From positions 1-11,171 of the forward strand of contig JAJYXX010000434.1 in NCBI GenBank assembly GCA_021801545.1: a stretch of 11,171 bases of DNA, written 5' to 3'. The DNA comes from Chloroflexota bacterium (GTDB lineage Bacteria > Chloroflexota > Limnocylindria > Limnocylindrales > CSP1-4). Of the stretch, positions 1 to 6,818 are shown one piece after another. The notes under the pieces were generated by a model. The model was not told the DNA's origin. It saw only the letters and a list, made by a program, of their open reading frames with translations, and searched no databases. Position 1 is the stretch's first letter. Each line of letters starts with the position of its first letter. The translations under genes and the position numbers were made by a program.

Positions 1-207
1 CGGCTCCACGGTATCAACGCCCATTGCGCATCACGCCCGCAGAAGTCGTGCTCTGTTCCGCGTTACCGAGCCTAGCCAGCTCGCCGCCAACGAGTCAACT
101 CAACGATGGCTCAGACATCCGGACTGCGTTACGTATTCATCCATCCAGAGGAGCCCGCTCATCCACCTGCGTACCCGCTCCTGGGCACTGCCGATCCCTC
201 GCGCCGG
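1..207. other. AT-richer intergenic region after the glycosyltransferase operon
   Basis: This stretch follows the last glycosyltransferase stop and is visibly poorer in G/C than the genes beside it. I find no convincing coding region. Minus-strand frames are closed by several stops, for example a 20-codon ATG ORF that ends near 105. At the very edge a minus-strand ATG at 24..22 opens eight codons (MGVDTVEP) that run off the window. It could be the start of the next gene, but no clear Shine-Dalgarno precedes it and it is too short to identify. A promoter-like pair lies at 69-98. No T-tract terminator follows the operon; only a weak imperfect stem (GGAGC/GCTCC, 22-base loop) is visible around 150-185. 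Confidence 0.5.
69..98 (-). promoter_or_regulatory. sigma70-like promoter pointing to the left edge
   Basis: On the minus strand a TTGACT hexamer (98..93) is followed after 18 bases by TAGGCT (74..69), close to the -35/-10 consensus TTGACA/TATAAT. Transcription would start near 62 and run leftward out of the window, with a possible ATG at 24. The less GC-rich setting supports a promoter, and its position between the operon end and the edge suggests a separately transcribed gene lies just outside. This is sequence matching only; in so short a region chance cannot be excluded. Confidence 0.4.
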
Positions 208-1473
208 TCAGCGGAGTCGTTCGACGAGCTCCAGGTAGGGCCCGATCGCGGCTTCCCAGTTGTAGCGCTCGCCGGTGACGGCGAGGCAGCGCTCGCGCAG
301 CGCGGCGTAGTCGGCGGGCGATTGTTCGAGGACCTCGCGGAGGGCGCGGGCGAGGTCGGCCGGATCGGCCGGATCGGCGACCGCCCCGAGCCGGTCGGCC
401 TCGACGATCGAGCGCATGACCACCAGATCGCGCCCGACGACGACCGGCGTACCGGCCGTCAGCGACTCCCAGAACTTGTTCGGGCTGCTCAGGCGCTGGT
501 TCAGCGAGTTCGCCGGCACCGCGACGATCGAGACGTCCGCCGAGGCGGTCCAGGCCGGCACCTCGTCGGGGTGGACCGGTGGCAGCGTGACGTGGCGGCC
601 GGCGTAGCGGGGATCGCGATCGCGTTCGCGCAGGCGATCCGCCCAGGCCCCGAAGCCGAGCAGGACGAGGGCGGCGTCGTCGAGGGCGAGGACGGCCCCG
701 GCCGCCTCCTCGAGCCCCCGCTCGCGCCCCAGGCGCCCGAGGAAGAGGACGATCCTGCGCTCGGGCGGGATGCCGGTCGCGGCCCGGATGAGGTCCGGTC
801 GTGGCTCGGGCGGGCTCCAGCGCGGCTGGCAGTTGAGGAGGACTGTCGGCCGCTCGCGAACCGGCCAGGTCCGCTCGAGGTGGTCGGCGATCGCGTCGTT
901 GACGGTCACGACGGCATCGGCCCGGCGGACCCAGCCGCGTTCCTGGCGACGGTACCAGGCGAGGAGCGGCGGGGGGACGTCGGCGACGTTGTTCGACTCG
1001 AGGATGACGTCGATGACGTCGTAGACGACGATCCCCCGGCGGCCGGACCGGCGCGCCTCGCGGGCGAGGTCGAACGCGACCCCGATCGTCAGGATCCCGC
1101 AGGCGTGGTAGAGGTCGGCCGGCGGAAGCTCCCGACGGAGCGTCGCCCACCAGCCGCGGACGTGGACCGGCCAGACAAGCGCCTTGACGACGAGATCGAC
1201 GGACCGACCGAACGGGCCGAGCCGGCCTCGGAGACCGGACCGCCCGATCGCCCAGCGCGCCCAGGCCCCCGACGGCCGATAGCGGCGGGTGATGACCGCG
1301 CCCTCGCCCTCGCCGTCGCGCTCCTCGAGCGGCAGGCCGTCGCCGTCGCCGTCCGCGACCGCGGCGATCTCGACCTCGTAGCCGGCCGCCGCCAGGCTCC
1401 GGGCGACCCGAAGACCACGGGAATACGGAGCGGCCGGGTTCGCGACGAGGACGACGGCCCGCGGCTTCGTCAC
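208..1473 (-). CDS. GT4-like GT-B glycosyltransferase, third of three in tandem
   Basis: Predicted to be a cytoplasmic, inner-face glycosyltransferase that adds one sugar from a nucleotide donor to a growing glycan. The protein is 421 residues, a normal GT4 length. The N-terminal Rossmann half starts with AVVLVANP (6-13), and a short acidic low-complexity loop (41-58) follows. The hinge-region motif VVYDVIDVILES lies at 149-160 and VVTVND at 188-193. The C-terminal donor-binding half contains FLGRLGRERGLEE (244-256) and SSPNKFWESLTAGTPVVV (329-346), equivalent to the E(A/S)LAAG.PVV segment of GT4 enzymes. The GTG start at 1473 is chosen because it overlaps the upstream stop by four bases (GTGA) and begins right at the first beta strand; the open frame above it is a shadow of the neighbouring gene. 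It has no strong Shine-Dalgarno, so translational coupling is likely. It is the most divergent of the three paralogues in the donor loop (FWESLTAG instead of LFE.LAAG). Donor and acceptor are unknown. Confidence 0.88.
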   Translation of the reverse strand: MTKPRAVVLVANPAAPYSRGLRVARSLAAAGYEVEIAAVADGDGDGLPLEERDGEGEGAVITRRYRPSGAWARWAIGRSGLRGRLGPFGRSVDLVVKALVWPVHVRGWWATLRRELPPADLYHACGILTIGVAFDLAREARRSGRRGIVVYDVIDVILESNNVADVPPPLLAWYRRQERGWVRRADAVVTVNDAIADHLERTWPVRERPTVLLNCQPRWSPPEPRPDLIRAATGIPPERRIVLFLGRLGRERGLEEAAGAVLALDDAALVLLGFGAWADRLRERDRDPRYAGRHVTLPPVHPDEVPAWTASADVSIVAVPANSLNQRLSSPNKFWESLTAGTPVVVGRDLVVMRSIVEADRLGAVADPADPADLARALREVLEQSPADYAALRERCLAVTGERYNWEAAIGPYLELVERLR

Positions 1474-2813
1474 CAGCGTCGCCCGGTCAGCTTCGTGTAC
1501 TCCTCGAGGAGCACCTCCATCTGGCGCTCCCAGGTGTACGTCTCGCGGGCCGCGGCAAGGGTCCGCTCCCGCCGGGCGCGGCGCTCCGGTTCCGGCGCGT
1601 CGAGGATCTCCCGCAGCGCGGCCGCGATCGCGTCCGGATCGGTCGGGTCGACGAGCAGTCCGCAGCCGGTCTCGCGCACGATCCCGGCCATCCCGGGCAG
1701 GTCCGAGGCGACGACCGGGACGCCGGCCGCCAGCGCCTCGAACAGCTTGTTCGGCGTCGTCAGGCGGTGGTTGAGCGTCGAGGGCTGGATCGGCATCGCG
1801 ACGACGTCGGCCGAGGCGACCCAGTCGAGGAGCTCGGTCGGCGGGACGGCCGGCAGGACGCGGACCCGACCGCCGGTCGCCGGATCGGCCGCCCGCGCCT
1901 CGAGCTCGGCCTGGAGTACCCCGTATCCCATGAGGACGAGGGTCGCGGCAGGCACCGAACGGATCGCCTCGATGAGCTGCTCGATCCCCCGATCGCGCGA
2001 GAACCCGCCCTGGTAGAGGACGACGCGAGTCGATGGATCGAGCCCGAGCCGCTCGTGGAAGCGGCGCTCCGGCGGGTCGGGCGGCGCGTAGCAATACGAG
2101 CAGTTCATGACGATCGCCGGCAGCGGGACGCCGAACCGCTCGGCCATCACCTCGGCGTAGGGACGGTTGACGGTCATCACCCGGTCGGCCCGGCGGGCCC
2201 AGCGCCGCTCGACCCGGGCGAGGAGTGCCCGCGCTGGGCCCGGCAGGCGGGCAAGGTTGGCCGCCTCGAGGTAGATGTCCCGGGCGTCGTAGACGACCTT
2301 TGCGCCGGTCGCGCTGCCGAGCCCCAGGGCGACCGGGATCCCCATGTAGGCCATGCCGTGGACGACGTCCGCTGCCGGGGCGACGGCCAGCGCCGCCCGG
2401 CGCTGCGACCGGACGGTGAGGACGATCGCCGCGATCCGGGCGGCACCGCCAATCAGCCGGCCAACCCGTCCCGGGACCGACGATGCGACCGACGGTGAGG
2501 CGGCTGCGGCCGAAGACGTCGCGGCCGACGCAGCTTTCCGGCGGCGGGCGCGCACCCGCTCGATCGTCTCGCGAGCCCAGCCCGGCAGCGGCAGCCCGTC
2601 GACCGCCGAGACGGGCACCCGGACGATCCGGTAGCCGGCCGGGTGGCGCTCCTGTCGAGGCAGCCCCGGGCCGAGCCGGGTCAGGACGGTCACGTCATGC
2701 CCACGCGCGTGGAGCGAGCTGGCGATGCGGTATGTGCGCGAGTCGAACTCGCCGGTCGAGGGCAGGACGAGGCAGGCGCGCTGGGGGACGATCGGCTCGG
2801 CCGGCTCGCTCAT
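1470..2813 (-). CDS. GT4-like GT-B glycosyltransferase, second of three in tandem
   Basis: Predicted glycosyltransferase of 447 residues with a GT-B fold. The N-terminal acceptor domain opens with RACLVLPSTGEFDSRTYRIA (12-31), typical of the SR.YR.A start of these enzymes. An Ala/Ser-rich, Arg-flanked insert (about 90-146) includes a hydrophobic stretch (120-134) that may contact the membrane. VVYDARDIYLEA lies at 173-184 and VMTVN at 212-216. The donor domain holds VLYQGGFSRDRGIEQL (265-280), VLMGYG (293-298) and TTPNKLFEALAAGVPVVASD (352-371), followed by GCGLLVDPTDP (383-393). ATG at 2813 is preferred over an upstream in-frame start at 2912, because the longer form adds 33 unlike residues and 2813 gives a clean ATGA overlap with the preceding gene. 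It is co-transcribed with its neighbours and clearly related to both flanking transferases. The sugar transferred cannot be read from sequence. Confidence 0.9.
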   Translation of the reverse strand: MSEPAEPIVPQRACLVLPSTGEFDSRTYRIASSLHARGHDVTVLTRLGPGLPRQERHPAGYRIVRVPVSAVDGLPLPGWARETIERVRARRRKAASAATSSAAAASPSVASSVPGRVGRLIGGAARIAAIVLTVRSQRRAALAVAPAADVVHGMAYMGIPVALGLGSATGAKVVYDARDIYLEAANLARLPGPARALLARVERRWARRADRVMTVNRPYAEVMAERFGVPLPAIVMNCSYCYAPPDPPERRFHERLGLDPSTRVVLYQGGFSRDRGIEQLIEAIRSVPAATLVLMGYGVLQAELEARAADPATGGRVRVLPAVPPTELLDWVASADVVAMPIQPSTLNHRLTTPNKLFEALAAGVPVVASDLPGMAGIVRETGCGLLVDPTDPDAIAAALREILDAPEPERRARRERTLAAARETYTWERQMEVLLEEYTKLTGRRW

Positions 2814-4216
2814 TGGGGCACCACCGCCGGATCGGCCAGATCCGCATAGAGCGCGACGAGCCGCGCCGATTCGGTCTCCCAGTTCCAGCGCTCGTGGGCG
2901 GCCTTCAGGCACCGAGCGCGCAGGTCGGCGATCGCCTCGGGCAGGAGCGAGATGATCGCCTCGATCGCGCGTGCGACGTCGGCCGGAGACGAGGGGTCGC
3001 AGACCTCACCGAGCGGACCGTCCGGATCGCCGAGGACGATCCGGCGCATCTCCGGGAAGTCGCTGGCGACGACCGGCACCCCGGCCGCGAGGCACTCGAA
3101 CAGCTTGTTCGGGGTCGAGAGGCGATGGTTCAGGGTCGAGGGCTGGATCGCCATGACCCCGACGTCGGCCGAGGCGACCCACGGTCCGAGCTCGGCCGGG
3201 GGAACGGCGTCGAGGACGTGGAGGCGGCAGCCATAGCGCGGCTCGCTCGCCTCGCGGTCGAGCCAGCCGCGCATCGTCCCGTAGCCGAGGTAGACCGCGT
3301 GGACGCGCTCCAGCCCCGGCTCGAGGATCGCCGCCGCGAGCTCTTCGAGGCCCCGATGGGCGGAGAACCCACCGTGGTAGAGGGCGATCGGGTCGCCGGC
3401 CGGGATCCCGGTCGCCGGCCGGATCAGGTCGGGGCGCTCGGCGGGGGCGTTCCAGCGCTCGGGCGTGTTGTGGACGACAACCGTCCGCTTCGGGGCGTAC
3501 CGTCGTCCGAGCTCTTCGGCGAGCGAGTCGTTCACCGTCACGAGCGCGTCGCAGCGGGCGACCCAGCGCCGCTCCATCCGGACGAACCGGGCGCGGACCC
3601 AGGCCGGCCGCCGGGCGTTCGTCCCCGACTCGAGAAAGATCTCGTGGCTGTCGTAGACGACCCGGCCGCCGTTCCGCGCGGCCGCTCGGAGGGCGGCCGG
3701 GAGCCCGGTCAGATCGTGGCCGTGGTAGACGTCGGCGAGCGGCGCCTCGCGCGCGGCCGCCGCCGCCCAGCCGAGGATCGCGAACCGCCAGCGCACGAGC
3801 CAGTCCGACAGGCTCCCGCCGGGCGGCGGCTTCCGGCCGCGGTTCCAGAGCACGTACCAGGCGCCCCGGACGGCCAGCCAGGGCAGCATGACGAGCGCGA
3901 GGGCGACGGCCGCGACTGCGTTCGCGAGCCCGATCGGCGGCCGGCTGAACATGTTCCGGACCCGGAAGAGGACCCACCAGCGGGCCCGCCACGGATAGCG
4001 CGCCCAGATCCACCAGCGGCGCCAGGCGTGCGGGATCGGGACCCGGACGATCTCGAACCCGTCACGCGTTTCGCGATCGCCGACCCGCGCCGCGTTGTCG
4101 GTCGGACGGGCGATGATCGTCACCTCGTGACCGGCCGCGACGAGCGTCGCCGCCTCGCGCAGGACGCGGGCGTCGGTCCGGCAGTCGTTGAAGACGAACA
4201 TGACGACCCGGCTCAC
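2810..4216 (-). CDS. GT4-like GT-B glycosyltransferase with internal hydrophobic segment, first of three in tandem
   Basis: Predicted glycosyltransferase of 468 residues. It begins SRVVMFVFNDCRTDARVLRE (2-21), a familiar opening for GT4-type enzymes in polysaccharide clusters, with FNDCRTDARVL forming the first loop. An insert of about 100 residues carries a long hydrophobic stretch (97-124, flanked by Trp and Arg) that could be a membrane-embedded or amphipathic helix. Then come DVYHGHDLTGLPAAL (162-176), VVYDSHEIFLES (187-198) and ALVTVND (224-230). The donor half has ALYHGGFSAHRGLEEL (278-293), LGYG (310-313) and STPNKLFECLAAGVPVVASD (367-386). GTG at 4216 is chosen for its GTGA overlap with the epimerase stop and a GGAG ribosome site eight bases upstream; ATG at 4201 is the alternative. 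Being directly after the epimerase, it is the best candidate to use the ManNAc3NAcA donor, but that is inference from gene order. Confidence 0.9.
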   Translation of the reverse strand: MSRVVMFVFNDCRTDARVLREAATLVAAGHEVTIIARPTDNAARVGDRETRDGFEIVRVPIPHAWRRWWIWARYPWRARWWVLFRVRNMFSRPPIGLANAVAAVALALVMLPWLAVRGAWYVLWNRGRKPPPGGSLSDWLVRWRFAILGWAAAAAREAPLADVYHGHDLTGLPAALRAAARNGGRVVYDSHEIFLESGTNARRPAWVRARFVRMERRWVARCDALVTVNDSLAEELGRRYAPKRTVVVHNTPERWNAPAERPDLIRPATGIPAGDPIALYHGGFSAHRGLEELAAAILEPGLERVHAVYLGYGTMRGWLDREASEPRYGCRLHVLDAVPPAELGPWVASADVGVMAIQPSTLNHRLSTPNKLFECLAAGVPVVASDFPEMRRIVLGDPDGPLGEVCDPSSPADVARAIEAIISLLPEAIADLRARCLKAAHERWNWETESARLVALYADLADPAVVPQ

Positions 4217-5325
4217 GCGCCGCTCTCCAGTGCCGACGCGATCGCCTCGGCCGCCCCGGCGGGTCGGAGGTCGAGGGTAGCCGCCCGCTCGCTCGCCATG
4301 TCGGCCGCCCGATCGACCGGCGCGAGTCGCCCGAGCTCCGCGACCGCCCGCTCCCGATCGAGCCCGACGACGACCATCCGCCCCCCTGAGCTCTCGACCG
4401 CCTCGACCCACTCGGTCGTCGGGCGGAGGACGAGACACGGCGTCCCGAGCCAGGCCGCCTCGCGCTGGACGCCGCCCGAGTCGGTAAGGACGGCGGCGGC
4501 GTGGAGCTGAAGGGCGAGCGAGCTCCGGTAGCCGAGTGGCTCGACGACCCGGACGCCCGGCCCCACCGACACGCCCTCGCGCTCGAGGGCGACCCGGGTA
4601 CCCGGATGGAGGGCGAGCACGACCGGCCGGCCGGGCGACGCGACCGCGTCGAGGAGCGCCACCCACGCCCGGAGCGCGGCCGGCTCGCGGTTGTCGGCGC
4701 GATGGATCGTCGCGAAGCAGTAGCCGCCCGGGCGGAGGCCGATCCTGAGCGCGCGGCCCACCTCGGCCAGCACGGCCGGATCGCGGACCTCGGCTCCGAC
4801 CCGCGCCGCCAGATCCTGCATCAGGTCGCCGACGAGCGTGACGCCGTCGGTGATCCCCTCATGGGCGAGATTCGCCACCGCGGTCGGCGTCGGCGCGAAG
4901 AGCCAGTGCGAGAGATGGTCGGTGACGACGCGGTTGATCTCCTCGGGCATCCGGCGGTCGAAGCTCCGCAGGCCGGCTTCGACGTGGGCGACGGGGATCC
5001 CGAGCTTCGCCGCCGCGAGGGCGCCGGCGAGCGTCGAGTTCGTGTCGCCGTAGACGAGGACCGCGTCCGGCCGCTCGGCGGTCAGGATCGGCTCGAGCTC
5101 GGTGAGCATCGCCGCTAGCTGCTCGGCGTGCGACCCGCCACCGACGCCAAGCGAGCGGTCCGGCCGCGGCAGGCTGAGCTCGCCGAAGAACGCCCCGGCC
5201 ATCGCCTCGTCGTAGTGCTGGCCGGTGTCGACGAAGACCTCGGTGTGGCGCACCCGGAGCGCCGGCTGGAGGGCAGCCGCCTTGATGAGCTGTGGCCGTG
5301 TCCCGACGACGCTGACGATCCGCAC
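4213..5325 (-). CDS. wbpI: non-hydrolysing UDP-sugar 2-epimerase, probably UDP-GlcNAc3NAcA 2-epimerase (WbpI/WecB family)
   Basis: Inverts C2 of a UDP-2-acetamido sugar through an anti-elimination/UDP-readdition mechanism in the cytoplasm. At 370 residues it is the usual family length. Visible signatures are VVGTRPQLIKAA (6-17), DTGQHYD (33-39), VYGDTNSTLAGALAA (91-105), HVEAGLRSFDRRMPEEINR (114-132, with the conserved acidic residues E117, E128 and E129), TIHRADN (206-212), HPGTR (240-244) and TDSGGVQREA (281-290). WecB proper (UDP-GlcNAc to UDP-ManNAc) normally ends this region with TERPE; here it is TEWVE (304-308), which I associate from memory with WbpI-type epimerases acting on diacetamido-uronic acids. 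The four genes just upstream supply exactly that substrate, so WbpI is favoured over WecB. The start is GTG at 5325; it follows a 50-base gap and lacks an obvious Shine-Dalgarno, unlike the other junctions of the operon. It overlaps the next gene by GTGA. Confidence 0.92.
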   Translation of the reverse strand: MRIVSVVGTRPQLIKAAALQPALRVRHTEVFVDTGQHYDEAMAGAFFGELSLPRPDRSLGVGGGSHAEQLAAMLTELEPILTAERPDAVLVYGDTNSTLAGALAAAKLGIPVAHVEAGLRSFDRRMPEEINRVVTDHLSHWLFAPTPTAVANLAHEGITDGVTLVGDLMQDLAARVGAEVRDPAVLAEVGRALRIGLRPGGYCFATIHRADNREPAALRAWVALLDAVASPGRPVVLALHPGTRVALEREGVSVGPGVRVVEPLGYRSSLALQLHAAAVLTDSGGVQREAAWLGTPCLVLRPTTEWVEAVESSGGRMVVVGLDRERAVAELGRLAPVDRAADMASERAATLDLRPAGAAEAIASALESGA

Positions 5326-5375
5326 GTTATGAGCGTAGTCGGTCGGCGGAACGGGGCGTCGGCCGAACGTCGACG

Positions 5376-6818
5376 CTATCGCGCCCCCACGGCGGCCCGG
5401 CGCCCGGCCTGGCGCGCCGCCGGCACGCCGACCCCGTGGTAGGCGACCCGCTCGGGGAGCGCCACATCACGCAGGGAGTTCCGGCCGTCGAAGAGGACCT
5501 CGAGCGCCGGGAAGCGCCCGAAGTCGAGCTCGCCCCAGAGCGGGTCGGCGGTCTGGGTGACGATCGCCCGGGCATCGCTCGGCTCGCCCCAGCGGTACGG
5601 GGTCGCGCCGGTCCGGGCGATCTCGTCCTCGGAGAGGAGCGGGTCGTAGGCCGAGACGGACGCGCCGTGGAACGCGAGGCGCTCGATGAGCGGCAGCGCC
5701 CGGGAGTAGGCGAGCTCCTTCACGCCGTGGCGATAGGTGACACCGAGGACGAGGACCGGGACGCCCTCGAGACCGCCGAGCGCCTTCTGGATCGCCCGGA
5801 TCGCGACCCCTACCTGGCCGTCGTTCACCCGGCGCGAGAGCGCGACGAGCTCCATCTCGGGGGCCCGGGCGAGCAGGAAGTGCGGGTAGACAGGGATGCA
5901 GTGGCCCCCGACGCCGAGCCCCGGTTGGTGGATGTGGCTGTACGGCTGGCTATTCGCGGCCGCGATCACCTCCTGGACATCGACCCCGATCCGGTCGGCG
6001 TAGCGGGCGAACTCGTTGGCCAGGGCGATGTTCACGTCGCGGTACGTGGTGTCGGCGAGCTTGCTGAACTCGGCCGCCTCCGCGCCGGACATCGCGACGA
6101 CCTCGGCGTCGAGGACCGAGGCGTAGAAGCGGGCCGCGCGCTCCGTCGAGGCCGCTCCGACACCACCGACAAGCTTGGGATAGGTGGCCAGGTTGCGGAG
6201 CGCCGCACCGCTGTAGAGGCGCTCCGGCGAGAAGGCGACGAAGAACGCCTCGTCGGCGCGCAGCCCGCTCGCCGCCTCGAGGCGCGGCGTGAAGCGATGA
6301 CGGGTGTCGCCGACCGGGAGCGTCGTCTCGAAGATGACGAGCGAACCCTCGTGGACACCGGGCGCGATCGAGGCGACGGCCGCGTCCATGTACCGGTAGT
6401 CGGGCTGCTGTTCGTCGTCGAGCATGACCGGCACGATCAGGACGACGACATCCGCCTCGCGCGCCGCGGCGGCCCCGTCGAGCGTCGCCCGCAGGCGACC
6501 TGCCGCGTGGGCATCGCGGACGAGCTCGGCCAGGCCCGGCTCCTCGGTGACATGTGATCGGCCCTCGTTGATCGCCGCCACGACCGACTCCTGGACGTCG
6601 ACGGCGGTGACGTCCCAGCCGTGCGAGGCGAAGTGGGCCGCCAGCGGCAAGCCCATCTTGCCGGCCCCGACGACCGCCACCGAGCCGGTAGTCCCCACCT
6701 CGCCGGTCCAGGGGGCAACCCGGCGCGCCGGACCGTGGAGGCAGGGGTTGACGGGCAGCTCGATCGAGCCCCCGAGCAGGCTCGGGCCGGCCGACGATGG
6801 TCGGGTGGTGATCTTCAT
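5376..6818 (-). CDS. wbpA: UDP-N-acetylhexosamine 6-dehydrogenase (UDP-GlcNAc to UDP-GlcNAcA, WbpA-like)
   Basis: NAD-dependent four-electron oxidation of the C6 hydroxyl of a UDP-sugar to a carboxylate. Protein of 480 residues in the UDP-Glc/GDP-Man dehydrogenase family. NAD-binding domain: VAVVGAGKMGLPLA (47-60, GxGxxG at 51-56); then FETTLPVG (163-170) and FSPERLYSG (196-204, the usual SPER..G) with PKLVGG (214-219). Central domain: KLADTTYRDVNIALANE (253-269). Catalytic cysteine C307 lies in GVGGHCIPVYP (302-312). The C-terminal domain runs about 353-463, with VLVLGVTYRHGVKELAYSRA (355-374). That segment departs from the common GxxYKxxxxDxRxSP form: the lysine is Arg and DxRxSP reads ELAYSR. 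A 46-residue extension precedes the Rossmann fold. ATG at 6818 is chosen for its ATGA overlap and GAGG nine bases upstream; GTG codons at residues 41 and 47 are alternatives. WecC (UDP-ManNAc dehydrogenase) is the main alternative, but the neighbouring 3-amino genes favour WbpA. Confidence 0.9.
   Translation of the reverse strand: MKITTRPSSAGPSLLGGSIELPVNPCLHGPARRVAPWTGEVGTTGSVAVVGAGKMGLPLAAHFASHGWDVTAVDVQESVVAAINEGRSHVTEEPGLAELVRDAHAAGRLRATLDGAAAAREADVVVLIVPVMLDDEQQPDYRYMDAAVASIAPGVHEGSLVIFETTLPVGDTRHRFTPRLEAASGLRADEAFFVAFSPERLYSGAALRNLATYPKLVGGVGAASTERAARFYASVLDAEVVAMSGAEAAEFSKLADTTYRDVNIALANEFARYADRIGVDVQEVIAAANSQPYSHIHQPGLGVGGHCIPVYPHFLLARAPEMELVALSRRVNDGQVGVAIRAIQKALGGLEGVPVLVLGVTYRHGVKELAYSRALPLIERLAFHGASVSAYDPLLSEDEIARTGATPYRWGEPSDARAIVTQTADPLWGELDFGRFPALEVLFDGRNSLRDVALPERVAYHGVGVPAARQAGRRAAVGAR

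Noticed and set aside
106..2016. 636-codon open frame on the plus strand opposite the glycosyltransferases
   Set aside because: Low-complexity Arg/Asp/Gly/Pro translation with no domain; a GC-bias shadow of two well-supported minus-strand genes.
1474..2094. N-terminal extension of the last glycosyltransferase frame up to 2094
   Set aside because: Arg/Ala-rich residues overlapping the upstream transferase in another frame; the GTGA overlap at 1470-1473 marks the real start.
2483..4510. 675-codon open frame on the plus strand
   Set aside because: Antisense to a clear glycosyltransferase; Arg/Pro/Asp-rich without motifs, typical of antisense frames in very GC-rich DNA.
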